A stretch of DNA of 64,000 bases from Anaerosporobacter mobilis DSM 15930 (GTDB lineage: Bacteria > Bacillota > Clostridia > Lachnospirales > Lachnospiraceae), in NCBI RefSeq assembly GCF_900142955.1, contig NZ_FRCP01000006.1:372001-436000 (forward strand), read 5' to 3'. This document shows positions 1-8,899 of the stretch, one piece after another (position 1 is the first letter of the stretch; each line of letters opens with the position of its first letter). The translations under genes and the position numbers were made by a program. The notes below the pieces were generated by a model, which searched no databases, was not told the origin of the DNA, and saw only the letters and a program-made list of their open reading frames with translations.

Positions 1-1009
1 CTATACTGTTAACTTCTTCCACTATTTTATTAAATGTAGTAGTTGATAAGGGGTTACTTAGCAAAGCGATTCCTAATATAATTACGCCAATTACTGTACA
101 GATTACTACTGATATCAAAGGTTTTTTATATCTGGCTACATTCTTAATACGTCCCTTTACGTTCCCCTCTCCAAATGCTAAAGGCACTCCTAATATTAAT
201 CTTCTCCCCACAGATAGGTTCAGTAAAGAGGTTGCATATTCCTTTCGAATATCTTCTTTATAGTTTTTCATCACATATTCATCACATGACATCTCCATAT
301 CCTGATTCAGTATTGCATATGCAATTAGAACAAGGGGATTAAACCAATGAATAACCGTGATAACGAATACGATCAATTTAATCATATGATCTTTTCGTTT
401 TATATGAGCTTGTTCATGCATTAGTATATAAGAGATCTCTTTTTCGTTAATTATAGATGGCAAGTAAATACGTGGTTTTAGAAAGCCCAATACGAATGGT
501 GTGGCAATATGATCGGATAGGTATATTGTATCGAGACCGTTTTGTTCACTTGATAATGTGTTAAAACTTATACTGCCGATTAATTTCTTCTTCAATCGAA
601 TAAAAGATACAAAGCTATAGATAAAAACTATTCCAATCCCAACTAACCAAATTACTTGCATAATACCCATAATTCTCTGTATAGGATTGATACTGGATAC
701 CGTATCTGCCTTTGGAAGTACGTTGTTTACAACTTGATTAACTACGGTACTTCCTGTATGTATCTCAGGTACCTGTTCATATATAATTTCTTGTTTAATT
801 GGTTCTATCTCCTTTGGCAAGATGCTTAGCACACTCTCAAAAGAAAAAGGACAGATTAACCGTACAAATGCAATTAGCCATAGATAATAGGCAAACTTCT
901 TTGGAGCTCTTATTATGCGTAAGATATATCTAGCCAATAAAGCAAAACATATGACAATACCGCCTTGGTAGCTCATATTCAACAGCTTAATAAAGATATC
1001 TTGTGTCAT
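1..1009 (-). CDS. BlaR1/MecR1-type M56 membrane metallopeptidase, partial
   Basis: Open from an ATG at 1007-1009 to the window edge (about 336 codons, C-terminus missing). The N-terminal half is hydrophobic with several membrane segments. The zinc-protease motif HEQAH lies at about nt 405-420, followed by a hydrophobic stretch and a conserved MSCDEYV segment, which together are typical of M56 peptidases (BlaR1/MecR1). Such proteins sense a cell-wall signal and cleave the partner BlaI repressor. The start has AGGAGG 7-8 nt upstream and lies 12 nt after the stop of the blaI-like gene, so the two form one operon. The sensor ligand cannot be read from this fragment; many clostridial BlaR1 homologues lack the penicillin-binding domain. 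Confidence 0.85.
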   Translation of the reverse strand, partial: MTQDIFIKLLNMSYQGGIVICFALLARYILRIIRAPKKFAYYLWLIAFVRLICPFSFESVLSILPKEIEPIKQEIIYEQVPEIHTGSTVVNQVVNNVLPKADTVSSINPIQRIMGIMQVIWLVGIGIVFIYSFVSFIRLKKKLIGSISFNTLSSEQNGLDTIYLSDHIATPFVLGFLKPRIYLPSIINEKEISYILMHEQAHIKRKDHMIKLIVFVITVIHWFNPLVLIAYAILNQDMEMSCDEYVMKNYKEDIRKEYATSLLNLSVGRRLILGVPLAFGEGNVKGRIKNVARYKKPLISVVICTVIGVIILGIALLSNPLSTTTFNKIVEEVNSI

Positions 1010-1021
1010 AGACCCTCCTCC

Positions 1022-1384
1022 TTAATTCTCATCACAGCTCTCAATTATCTTCTTCAAATTCTCGATATCCGCCTTACTTAACTTCTTCCTTCTTGTAAAA
1101 GCAGCTAAAAATCCAGGTAACGATCCACCAAAACTATTCTCTACGTATTGTTCACTTTGACATGCATAGAAATCTTGTTTCGATAACATTGATGTAACCG
1201 TACCGCTCTCGTTTTGAAATACTCCTTTTTGGCTTAATCTCTTTAAAACAGTATATGTAGTGGTTCTTTTCCAACCAAATTCTTTCTCACAAATCTTAAT
1301 TAATTCATTCATAGAAATCGGCTCCTTCTCCCAAATAATATCTGCAAATCTTCCTTCAATTGTTCCTAGTGAAAACTCTTCCAT
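1022..1384 (-). CDS. BlaI/MecI/CopY-family transcriptional repressor
   Basis: About 120 aa winged-helix repressor. The sequence GWKRTTTYTVLKRLSQKG is the recognition-helix and wing region of the BlaI family, which normally has W-x-x-x-T-V-x-T-x-L-x-R-L. It should bind as a dimer to TACA-N3-TGTA sites and be cut by the downstream M56 protease. The open frame continues to a GTG at 1406-1408, but that start has no ribosome binding site and lies next to the operator. The ATG at 1382-1384 has AGAAAGG upstream and gives the usual family length. The perfect inverted operator just upstream indicates autoregulation. Confidence 0.85.
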   Translation of the reverse strand: MEEFSLGTIEGRFADIIWEKEPISMNELIKICEKEFGWKRTTTYTVLKRLSQKGVFQNESGTVTSMLSKQDFYACQSEQYVENSFGGSLPGFLAAFTRRKKLSKADIENLKKIIESCDEN

Positions 1385-1410
1385 TTGATATACCAGCCTT
1401 TCTAACACAG

Positions 1411-1459
1411 TTCTGACTACATATTGTAGTCACTTACAGTCTACAATATGTAGTCAGAA
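1411..1459. promoter_or_regulatory. Double BlaI-type operator, perfect 19-bp inverted repeat
   Basis: Arms 1411-1429 (TTCTGACTACATATTGTAG) and 1441-1459 are perfect reverse complements separated by 11 bp. Each arm also contains CTACA-N3-TGTAG, the BlaI/MecI-type half-site pair, so the element is two tandem operators arranged as a larger palindrome. It lies 27 bp upstream of the chosen blaI start. Assignment to BlaI is by position and motif. Confidence 0.8.
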
Positions 1460-1573
1460 TTGTCAATGTTAATACTCTTTCTACTAAGGTGTGTTTAAAG
1501 AGGATTTTACCACGCTGTAGATTATAGTTCTTTGTAGAAGTCGCCGCAGTCTTAGGTATCGTTATAACACAGG

Positions 1574-1619
1574 AAAAAAGATCATCTTATCCACATACAC
1601 CGTGAATGAGACGATCTTT
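1574..1619 (-). terminator. Intrinsic terminator of the sucrose phosphorylase gene
   Basis: On the minus strand AAAGATCGTCT pairs with AGATGATCTTT (one G-U pair) around a 23-nt loop, followed by a run of T. It lies 49 nt after the stop codon of the sucrose phosphorylase gene. Confidence 0.7.
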
Positions 1620-1667
1620 ATTAACATATATAACTTTAATTTACTATCTTAATTATAATTCTATATT

Positions 1668-3107
1668 TTATAACTCAACCATCTCTCCATCTTTCGTATA
1701 AGTAATCTTCATCTCCTTATCCACAAGATTTACTACAAGATTAGCTTCTTCTTCACCACATCTTCTTGTAATGCTTATGATATTGTCTGGACTTTCATTA
1801 AGAATGAATTCTCCATCGAATGCCTTATGACTATTACGGAATTTCATTAACTCAAGAAGACGTTTTACAACTGGACGTTCTACTTCTTTGGCTACTTCTT
1901 CTACTGAATAGTAGTGACGGTTAATGTTACGTCCTACTTTTGTCTCTTCTAATAATTCTAGATCGTTCTTACCTGCTAACATACCTACATAGTATACTTG
2001 TGGGATTCCAGGTGCGAAGAATTGAACTGCACGTGAGCAAAGATAAGCCGCATCATTATCACCAAGTGCTGAATAGTAAGTACAGTTAATTTGGTAGATA
2101 TCTAAGTTATTGTAAGCTGCTGTGTTGTAAATTTTCTTAACATTAGCTCCGAACTTGAAAATATCCTCTTTTGTACGATCAATTTCTTCATCTGGTAGTA
2201 AGTCACGAACATCAACCACACCAATTCCATCATGAGTATCTAATGTAGTAAATTGTTTTCTTGGACAAATGTTTAACCAGTTCTTTAAATATGAGCTATT
2301 TCCATAATATAATGCATTGATTAAGAGCATTGGAAGAGCAAAGTCATATACGTAGAAATCTTTCTCTTCAATCTTTTGTTGCATTGTATAATGTTCATGA
2401 ATTTCAGGTAAAATAGCTACTCCATATTCTTTAAGAATATCTTCGCATTCATTAAGCAAGTTCCATACCTCTGGTTCGATGAAGAAACAGCTTGTACCAG
2501 CTTTCTTCGTTGCATATGCAAATGCATCTAAACGAATAATTGCTGCACCATGTTCACATAAATAACGAAGATTTTCACGAATGAATTTCTTCGCAGCTTC
2601 ATGTGGACAATTGATATCAATTTGTTCTTCATCAAATGTACACCAAACCTTTTCTGAAGTCCCATCCGCAAAAATTGCATCTACATAAGGTGCACGAGGC
2701 TTTCTCTTATAGATAACGTCTACTTCTTCTTGCGTTGGCTCACCATTTTTCCAGAAGTCTTTATAGCGAATGAATAAATCTCTATACTCCGAATCATCTT
2801 TCTTTGCTAAGAAGTCTTTATAATATTCACTTTGTGCTGAGATATGATTAATCATGTAATCATACATAAGATAATAATCGTCAGCAAGGCTCATAACATC
2901 TTCCCAACCGCCAAAAGTAGGGTCAACTTCACGGTATGTCATAGGAGCAAAACCACGGTCCCCACTAGATGGGAAGAAAGGAAGTAAATGAACACCTCCA
3001 ATTGCATCTCCAATATGGTCTTTTAAAATTGTTTTTAGATCCTTAAGATTATTACCCATAGAATCCGCATATGTGATTAACATAATTTTATTTTCTATCT
3101 TTTTCAT
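1668..3107 (-). CDS. gtfA: Sucrose phosphorylase (GH13_18)
   Basis: 479 aa, cytosolic, no signal peptide. It converts sucrose plus phosphate to alpha-glucose-1-phosphate and fructose. The GH13 catalytic triad is visible: nucleophile D194 in RLDAFAY, acid/base E235 in LPEIHEHY and transition-state Asp D293 in LDTHDGIG. These positions and motifs match the Bifidobacterium sucrose phosphorylases (D192/E232/D290). The N-terminal GGVHLLPFFPSSGDRGF is also typical. ATG has AGGAGG upstream. The next gene upstream encodes an alpha-galactosidase, so the pair could process raffinose to galactose, Glc-1-P and fructose. Sucrose-6-phosphate or glucosylglycerate phosphorylase activity is possible within the subfamily. 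Confidence 0.88.
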   Translation of the reverse strand: MKKIENKIMLITYADSMGNNLKDLKTILKDHIGDAIGGVHLLPFFPSSGDRGFAPMTYREVDPTFGGWEDVMSLADDYYLMYDYMINHISAQSEYYKDFLAKKDDSEYRDLFIRYKDFWKNGEPTQEEVDVIYKRKPRAPYVDAIFADGTSEKVWCTFDEEQIDINCPHEAAKKFIRENLRYLCEHGAAIIRLDAFAYATKKAGTSCFFIEPEVWNLLNECEDILKEYGVAILPEIHEHYTMQQKIEEKDFYVYDFALPMLLINALYYGNSSYLKNWLNICPRKQFTTLDTHDGIGVVDVRDLLPDEEIDRTKEDIFKFGANVKKIYNTAAYNNLDIYQINCTYYSALGDNDAAYLCSRAVQFFAPGIPQVYYVGMLAGKNDLELLEETKVGRNINRHYYSVEEVAKEVERPVVKRLLELMKFRNSHKAFDGEFILNESPDNIISITRRCGEEEANLVVNLVDKEMKITYTKDGEMVEL

Positions 3108-3361
3108 ACTAACTCCTCCTGAACTGCCTTATTTATCATCATGGCAACCTTTCATTTGTGTCTCTTCATCATGTTTTTACAAGCTATTTTGTATTGATTT
3201 ATTAATCTTTGATTTATCACTTTCAGCGAAATACGTACTGCATGCACTATAGAAGTACTAATCTACAAAGCGTGTTTCGTATCATAGTACGAAACCAGAA
3301 GCATGTAGACACCCCTAAGGAGTTTCGCAATCCATAATACCCTTCACAAAAGTGCGTCCCA
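3108..3361. other. Intergenic region with stem-loop carrying the dispersed 19-bp repeat
   Basis: Between the alpha-galactosidase stop and the sucrose phosphorylase start. It contains the inverted repeat GTTTCGTA/TACGAAAC (3275-3282 and 3287-3294) and, partly overlapping, one copy of the dispersed 19-mer (3268-3286). I see no convincing sigma-A promoter. A start site for sucrose phosphorylase may lie here, or it may be read through from the alpha-galactosidase gene. Confidence 0.5.
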
Positions 3362-5560
3362 CTAATCACAAAGTTCCAACTCAATTTGAACTGCTGTATA
3401 ATCTCCAAATTGCTCTTTTAGATGGTATCCAGCTTTCATTAATGCCGCACCTGTGTAACATTCATCGGTACCAGCCACACGGTACTTTCTATCAGGTTGC
3501 AACCCTTGTAATTTAATATTGATTATTGGTGGATTATGTTCTGGTTTTGTAAGAACGAAGTTTACAAGAGATCTTAATCCGTCATCGGCTACGAATTGCC
3601 ATGCTACAAATCTTTCTTTTGAATAAGGATTTGTTAAACGATAATATTTACCATAATTGATGGTGTCATAATTTCTCTTATACGTTGCAACTTGTTCTTT
3701 AACGACTTCCTTCTCTTCTTCTGTCATCTTATTCATATCTAACTCATAACCAAAGGTACCAGACATTGCAACAACACCTCGTGTATTCAGTGGCGTAATT
3801 CTACCCGTCTGATGATTTGGAATGGCTGATACGTGCGCCCCCATTGATGATACTGGATAACCAAAGCTTGTTCCATATTGGATGCGAAGACGGTCGATTG
3901 GGTCTGTGTTATCAGAAGTCCAGATTTGTGGTGAATAATATAACATTCCCGCATCAAATCTTCCACCGCCACCTGAGCAACCTTCGAATAATACTTCTGG
4001 ATTCTCTGTCGTAAGGCGCTCCAACAAATCATATAAACCAAGTACATATCTATGGTAAACTTCGCCTTGTCTATTCGCTGGAAGGTTAAGTGAATAGACA
4101 TTAGTTAGATGACGATTCATATCCCATTTGATATATTCAATATTGGCTTCTTTAAGAATTACTGTAATACTTTCATATAGATATTCACGAACATCCTCTC
4201 TACTCATATCAAGTACGTATTGGTAACGACTACGGTTTCCTTCTCTTGTAGGGGTCTTTAAACACCAGTCTGGGTGAGCACGGTATAGATCACTATCTTC
4301 ATTTACCATCTCTGGCTCGAACCAGATACCGAATTTCATTCCATAGGAATTCACTTCATCTACTAATTTTTTAAGTCCACCTTGTATTTTATCAGTATTA
4401 ACGAACCAATCTCCAAGGCCTGCATAGTCATCGTTTCTTACACCAAACCAACCATCATCCATAACAAACATCTCGATTCCAAGTTCACCGGCATCTTTTG
4501 CAATGCTGGCTAATTTTTCTGATGTAAAATCAAAATATGTTCCTTCCCAGTTATTAATTAAAACAGGTCTTCTTGCCTTCTTGTATTTACCACGGCAGAT
4601 ATGCTCCTGAATTAATGCATGGTAGTTTCGAGACATTTCTCCTAATCCTTGCTCACTATAAACCATCATTACTTCTGGGGCTACAAAATGCTCTCCGGAT
4701 TGTAATAGATATCTAAATCCTGTATCATGAATACCCATAACAAATCTTGTTTGATTGATTTGATCCACTTCTACCGTTGCTTTGAAGTTTCCGCTGTATA
4801 CCAATGAAAAACCATAACATTCTCCATGTACTTCATTTGCATCTTGGTCACATAAGATTACGAAAGGATTCTGTTGGTGACTTGAACAACCACGTACACT
4901 TTCTACGCTAACTTTACCATGACGGATCGGTGTACGTTCTACTTGTCTTTCTAAGGTATGTTTTCCGTAGAATGTCATGTAATCAAAGTCGCCTCGGTTC
5001 ATAAAATCAATACAACATGACATGACTTTTTCTAGATATACATCGCCCTCTCCACCATTTATAATGGTAGCACTTCTTGTAATCGTATCTAGTGCTTCGA
5101 ATACGGAATAACTCAAGTCTACTGCTACTTTCGTTACTTCATCTACAAGATGAATCACAAGTGTCTCCACTTCGTCTTCTGTACCGTAGGAAGCAGGAAG
5201 ACCTTCTAGCTTACGTTTTCCTTTGTATATCTCATGAGATCCATATTTAAGTTGAACATCAAAACTACCATCTGTATTAACAAGTTGTAATGCACTTTCT
5301 CTATAATCTCCCATACCGAATACACTAAATTCCTGCGGAAGAAAATCTAGTGAGTAGGTACGGTCTTTAATACTTTCCGCTGGATTACTTGAAAAACCCC
5401 TATCGTTATACTGAAGTAGATAAGACATGTCCTGATTCTCAATCTTACTTCCATAGTATAGATGTAGTAGATAATCATGTTTATCTACCTGCATCTGATA
5501 CGTCGAATTCTTTGTATGCAATGTAAATACTCTTGTAGGTTCATTAAACTGTATTGGCAT
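3362..5560 (-). CDS. Alpha-galactosidase (GH36)
   Basis: 732 aa, no signal peptide, so it acts on imported oligosaccharides. An N-terminal beta-sandwich (about residues 1-330) precedes a TIM barrel. The nucleophile is D480 in KWDMNRH, and the acid/base is D550 in WTSDNTD, preceded by the glycine-rich FEGCSGGGGRFD. The MDDGWFG motif is near residue 367. Length and motifs match bacterial GH36 enzymes of the AgaA/MelA/RafA type, which remove terminal alpha-1,6-galactose from raffinose, stachyose and melibiose. Start is ATG with GGAGAG upstream. Neighbouring sucrose phosphorylase suggests joint use of raffinose-family sugars. Confidence 0.92.
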   Translation of the reverse strand: MPIQFNEPTRVFTLHTKNSTYQMQVDKHDYLLHLYYGSKIENQDMSYLLQYNDRGFSSNPAESIKDRTYSLDFLPQEFSVFGMGDYRESALQLVNTDGSFDVQLKYGSHEIYKGKRKLEGLPASYGTEDEVETLVIHLVDEVTKVAVDLSYSVFEALDTITRSATIINGGEGDVYLEKVMSCCIDFMNRGDFDYMTFYGKHTLERQVERTPIRHGKVSVESVRGCSSHQQNPFVILCDQDANEVHGECYGFSLVYSGNFKATVEVDQINQTRFVMGIHDTGFRYLLQSGEHFVAPEVMMVYSEQGLGEMSRNYHALIQEHICRGKYKKARRPVLINNWEGTYFDFTSEKLASIAKDAGELGIEMFVMDDGWFGVRNDDYAGLGDWFVNTDKIQGGLKKLVDEVNSYGMKFGIWFEPEMVNEDSDLYRAHPDWCLKTPTREGNRSRYQYVLDMSREDVREYLYESITVILKEANIEYIKWDMNRHLTNVYSLNLPANRQGEVYHRYVLGLYDLLERLTTENPEVLFEGCSGGGGRFDAGMLYYSPQIWTSDNTDPIDRLRIQYGTSFGYPVSSMGAHVSAIPNHQTGRITPLNTRGVVAMSGTFGYELDMNKMTEEEKEVVKEQVATYKRNYDTINYGKYYRLTNPYSKERFVAWQFVADDGLRSLVNFVLTKPEHNPPIINIKLQGLQPDRKYRVAGTDECYTGAALMKAGYHLKEQFGDYTAVQIELELCD

Positions 5561-5740
5561 GGTATCTCTCCTCTTTGCTTATATGGTTATTTTATACAAT
5601 TTCGAAACTTTCATTACATTTAACTGTTTCATTAGAAGTGCTTAGATGTGAAGCGTGTTTCGTGTTATAATAGGTCATCTAAGAAACTAAGAAAATTATA
5701 TATTAAGTTTCTCAATTACCTATTAACTACTAATTAGATT

Positions 5741-5986
5741 CAAAAGCCCTCCAAAAACTTACCTTCGTCAATTTGCACAAACATTAACCTAACTCATGTA
5801 ATGCAGAACATAGTTTGATGAGCAACTGTATGAAGTCGTTGGTACTTAGGCTCTGTATTTTAGAGCCTTACGTACCACTACGAACTTCATCCAAGCGAGA
5901 GCGCGTTGCGAATAAACTATGTCTTGCATTACATACTTAGCATATAGTTGTGCAAATGGACGAATCAAAATATAAATGGGCTTTTG
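5741..5986. repeat. Long nested interrupted palindrome (MITE-like or structured element)
   Basis: Concentric complementary arms fill most of the spacer between alpha-galactosidase and alpha-glucosidase genes: 5741-5749 with 5978-5986 (9/9); 5764-5780 with 5948-5964 (16/17); 5796-5816 with 5914-5934 (19/21); 5830-5854 with 5862-5890, whose core AGGCTCT/AGAGCCT closes a 7-nt loop. No open frame is evident. This could be a miniature inverted-repeat element or a large folded RNA. The remaining spacer (5561-5740) holds another small inverted repeat, CTTAGATG/CATCTAAG, around a copy of the dispersed 19-mer. Confidence 0.75.
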
Positions 5987-5999
5987 CTCCCCAAATTAG

Positions 6000-7679
6000 T
6001 TAATTAACTAGATAAACTCTAGCTTCATAAGGGTGTAATGTCCCTTTTGTCCACTCTGTGTCATTATGAATCACTAATTGATTCTTATCTTCTTCATATC
6101 CTGGAATTTCAACATCAACAGACTGTTCTGTGAAGTTACATAATACATATAATGTTTGATTACCTAAAGTTCTCTTGTAGGCAAATACATTCGGATCATC
6201 TGCTAATAATAAATCATAAGAACCGTATACGACGATTTCATGATTCTTTCTGAATTTAATTAGGTTCTTGTAGAAATGCAAAATGGAATCCTCATCATTT
6301 ATTTGTGCTTCTACATTGATATTCGTATAGTTAGGATTTACTTCAATCCATGGCGTTCCTTCTGAGAAACCGCCATTTACTGATGAATCCCATTGCATTG
6401 GTGTTCTTGCATTGTCACGGCTAGATTTCTTAATTCTTGCAAATGCTTCTTCTTTGTCCATTCCGATTTTATTAACAAAATCATCATATTGATTCAGGCA
6501 TTCGATGTCACGGAATTGATTGATGGAAGTAAAATCAACATTTGTCATACCAATCTCTTCACCTTGGTAGATATATGGAGTTCCTTGCAACATATGAAGA
6601 CAAGTTCCTAACATCTTAGCTGATTTATTGTGGTACTCACCATCATTTCCCCACCGACTTACGATGCGCGGTTGATCATGGTTATTCCAGTAGAGGCTAT
6701 TCCAACCAAGTCCGTCTAGTCCTGTTTCCCATTTTGTTAGTATTTCTTTTAACTTCACTAAATCAAGTGGAAGCTTCGTCCATTTTCCATATTTTCCTTC
6801 ATCAACACACATATGCTCGAATTCAAATACCATGTTGAGTTCACCTGAATCAAATCCTGCATATTTCTTTGCTTCTTCTACTGAAACAGCTGGAGCCTCC
6901 CCAACTGTGATTACATCATATTTACTAAGAACTTTCTGATTCATCTCCTTAAGATATTCATGTACATGAGGTCCATTCATGACATAAGGAGTGAAGTCTC
7001 CATATAGACGTCCTTCTTGATTTCCATCTGGTAATCCTGGCACCTTAGAAATCATGTTGATTACGTCCATACGGAATCCATCAACGCCCTTATCTAACCA
7101 CCAACTCATCATATCGAATACTTCATTACGAAGAACTGGATTATCCCAATTCAGATCCGGTTGTTTCGGTGAGAAAGTATGGAGAAAATACATATCGGTT
7201 GCATCATCATACTTCCATGCAGAACCTCCAAAACTACCTCCCCAATTGTTTGGTTCCCTTCCATCTTTACCTTCTCTCCAGATATAGTAATCACGATAAG
7301 GATTATCTTTTGATTTACGACTCTCCACAAACCAAGCATGTTCATCAGAAGAATGGTTAACAACTAAGTCCATCATAATCTTCAAATCATGATTATGGGC
7401 TTCTTTTAATAGTAACTCAAAATCTTCCATTGTACCGAATTCAGTCATAATATCTCTATAATCACTGATATCATATCCATTATCATCATTAGGTGATTTA
7501 TAAACTGGGCTTAACCAAATTACATCTACCCCTAACCATTGCAAGTATGGTAGTCTTTTTATAATACCTTGTAAATCTCCAATTCCATCTCTGTTGCTAT
7601 CTTGATAACTTCTTGGATAAATCTGATATACTACACTTTCTTTCCACCATGACTTTTCAATTGCATTCTTCTGTCCCAT
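6000..7679 (-). CDS. Alpha-glucosidase, oligo-1,6-glucosidase type (GH13_31)
   Basis: 559 aa, cytosolic. Triad: nucleophile D205 in DGFRMDVIN, acid/base E261 in TVGEAP, and D335 in NNHDQPR. The residue after the nucleophile is Val (V206); in this subfamily Val favours alpha-1,6 linkages (isomaltase type) and Thr favours alpha-1,4. It may cleave isomaltose-type sugars, sucrose or its isomers. The frame extends 29 codons further upstream (to 7766) but that start has no ribosome binding site. The ATG at 7677-7679 is preceded by GAGG and begins the family's usual SWWKESVVYQIYPRS. It lies 120 nt after the fructokinase gene, probably in the same transcript. Confidence 0.88.
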   Translation of the reverse strand: MGQKNAIEKSWWKESVVYQIYPRSYQDSNRDGIGDLQGIIKRLPYLQWLGVDVIWLSPVYKSPNDDNGYDISDYRDIMTEFGTMEDFELLLKEAHNHDLKIMMDLVVNHSSDEHAWFVESRKSKDNPYRDYYIWREGKDGREPNNWGGSFGGSAWKYDDATDMYFLHTFSPKQPDLNWDNPVLRNEVFDMMSWWLDKGVDGFRMDVINMISKVPGLPDGNQEGRLYGDFTPYVMNGPHVHEYLKEMNQKVLSKYDVITVGEAPAVSVEEAKKYAGFDSGELNMVFEFEHMCVDEGKYGKWTKLPLDLVKLKEILTKWETGLDGLGWNSLYWNNHDQPRIVSRWGNDGEYHNKSAKMLGTCLHMLQGTPYIYQGEEIGMTNVDFTSINQFRDIECLNQYDDFVNKIGMDKEEAFARIKKSSRDNARTPMQWDSSVNGGFSEGTPWIEVNPNYTNINVEAQINDEDSILHFYKNLIKFRKNHEIVVYGSYDLLLADDPNVFAYKRTLGNQTLYVLCNFTEQSVDVEIPGYEEDKNQLVIHNDTEWTKGTLHPYEARVYLVN

Positions 7680-7799
7680 AAGTGATTCCTCGCTTTCCAA
7701 ATAATAAACATGCCTATTCTTAACGTCTGGAGTCTTTGTACATAGCAAAAACTCCATTTTAAACATATCGTTGTTTCTAATTAAGTAACTATCCGTTTT

Positions 7800-8756
7800 T
7801 TAATGAATAATTTTATTCACATCATTCCAAGTAGGAAGCGCTGAGATTGCACCACGCTTTGTTACTGTTAAACTTCCCACTGCATTACCGACTTCTACAC
7901 ATCTTTTAATCTCATCTAATGATAGTTCAGCATAGTTTTTATCATAACGTGCTAAAGTGTTTATAAATCCACCTGTGAAGGAATCCCCTGCTGCTGTTGT
8001 ATCAACTGGTTTTTCAACTGAAAACCCTTCATGTCTTACAATTCCTTTATCTGTATATGCAACGCAACCATCTTTCCCTTGTGTAACTAAAAGGATTCCA
8101 ATATTAAATTCTTCTTTCATCTTTACCGCTGCTTCCGATAAATTATTACTATCCATTAGATATGCAAGCTCTTCATCTGAAACTTTCACGATATCTGCAT
8201 ATGTTAATGCTTTCCGCACGCATTCTTTTAATTCATTATGGTCTTCCCACAGGTTAAAGCGAAGATTTGGATCAAACACAACTGGTACACCAATTTTTTT
8301 TGCTTCCTCTAAAATCTCAAAACTAGTTTCACGACTTGTCCCCTCTGCCATTAAAACACTGCTTAAGAAAAAATATTTTGTATCTTTTAATACAGATAAA
8401 TCATAATCTTTCGTCTTCATCATTGTGTCTGCACCATTTTTACGGTAAAAGCTAAATGAACGTTCTCCTGATTCATCTAAACCAACGAATGCTAATGTGG
8501 TTTTATACTCGTTTGATAATCTAACTTGTGTACAATCTACGTTCTCATTAGCAACAATTTTTCGTAAAGCTTGGCCAAACATATCATTACCAACTTGAGA
8601 AAGGAACGCAACCTTTCCACCTAATTTAGCTACTGTACACGCCATATTAGCTGGACCTCCACCCGGATTTCTTTCAAAGCTTGGGTTTTTATTCTCAGTA
8701 ATACCGTTTGGTGTAAAATCTACTAATAATTCTCCTAAAGTTACTACATCATACAT
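7800..8756 (-). CDS. scrK: Fructokinase (PfkB family)
   Basis: 318 aa. The PfkB signatures are present: N-terminal GGGPANMACTVAKLGG near residue 32, and C-terminal DTTAAGDSFTGGF with the catalytic Asp. It begins VTLGELLVDFTP, typical of bacterial fructokinases. It would phosphorylate fructose released by the GH32 enzyme and by sucrose phosphorylase to fructose-6-phosphate. The ATG has AAGGAGG 10 nt upstream. A terminator behind the lacI gene separates it from the importer operon, so it should have its own promoter in 8757-8846. Other sugars (ribokinase-like PfkB) are possible, but context favours fructose. Confidence 0.85.
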   Translation of the reverse strand: MYDVVTLGELLVDFTPNGITENKNPSFERNPGGGPANMACTVAKLGGKVAFLSQVGNDMFGQALRKIVANENVDCTQVRLSNEYKTTLAFVGLDESGERSFSFYRKNGADTMMKTKDYDLSVLKDTKYFFLSSVLMAEGTSRETSFEILEEAKKIGVPVVFDPNLRFNLWEDHNELKECVRKALTYADIVKVSDEELAYLMDSNNLSEAAVKMKEEFNIGILLVTQGKDGCVAYTDKGIVRHEGFSVEKPVDTTAAGDSFTGGFINTLARYDKNYAELSLDEIKRCVEVGNAVGSLTVTKRGAISALPTWNDVNKIIH

Positions 8757-8846
8757 TCTAAACTTCCTCCTTAAGACCAGATTAAAAGAGCACTATTTGG
8801 TTATTGAACAGTATTTGACAAAAAAGTCTATAGAGCCCTTCTATAT

Positions 8847-8892
8847 AAAAAAACAGCCTATTTTCTCTGATCAAAAGAAAATAGACTGTTTT
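8847..8892 (-). terminator. Intrinsic terminator after lacI-type gene
   Basis: Minus-strand stem AACAG-N-CTATTTTCT with its complement, one internal mismatch, then seven T. It ends the importer-GH32-lacI transcript. Confidence 0.85.
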
Positions 8893-8899
8893 ACTTATT

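Noticed and set aside
7957..8406. 149-aa plus-strand open frame
   Set aside because: Antisense to fructokinase with conserved PfkB motifs; no family resemblance.
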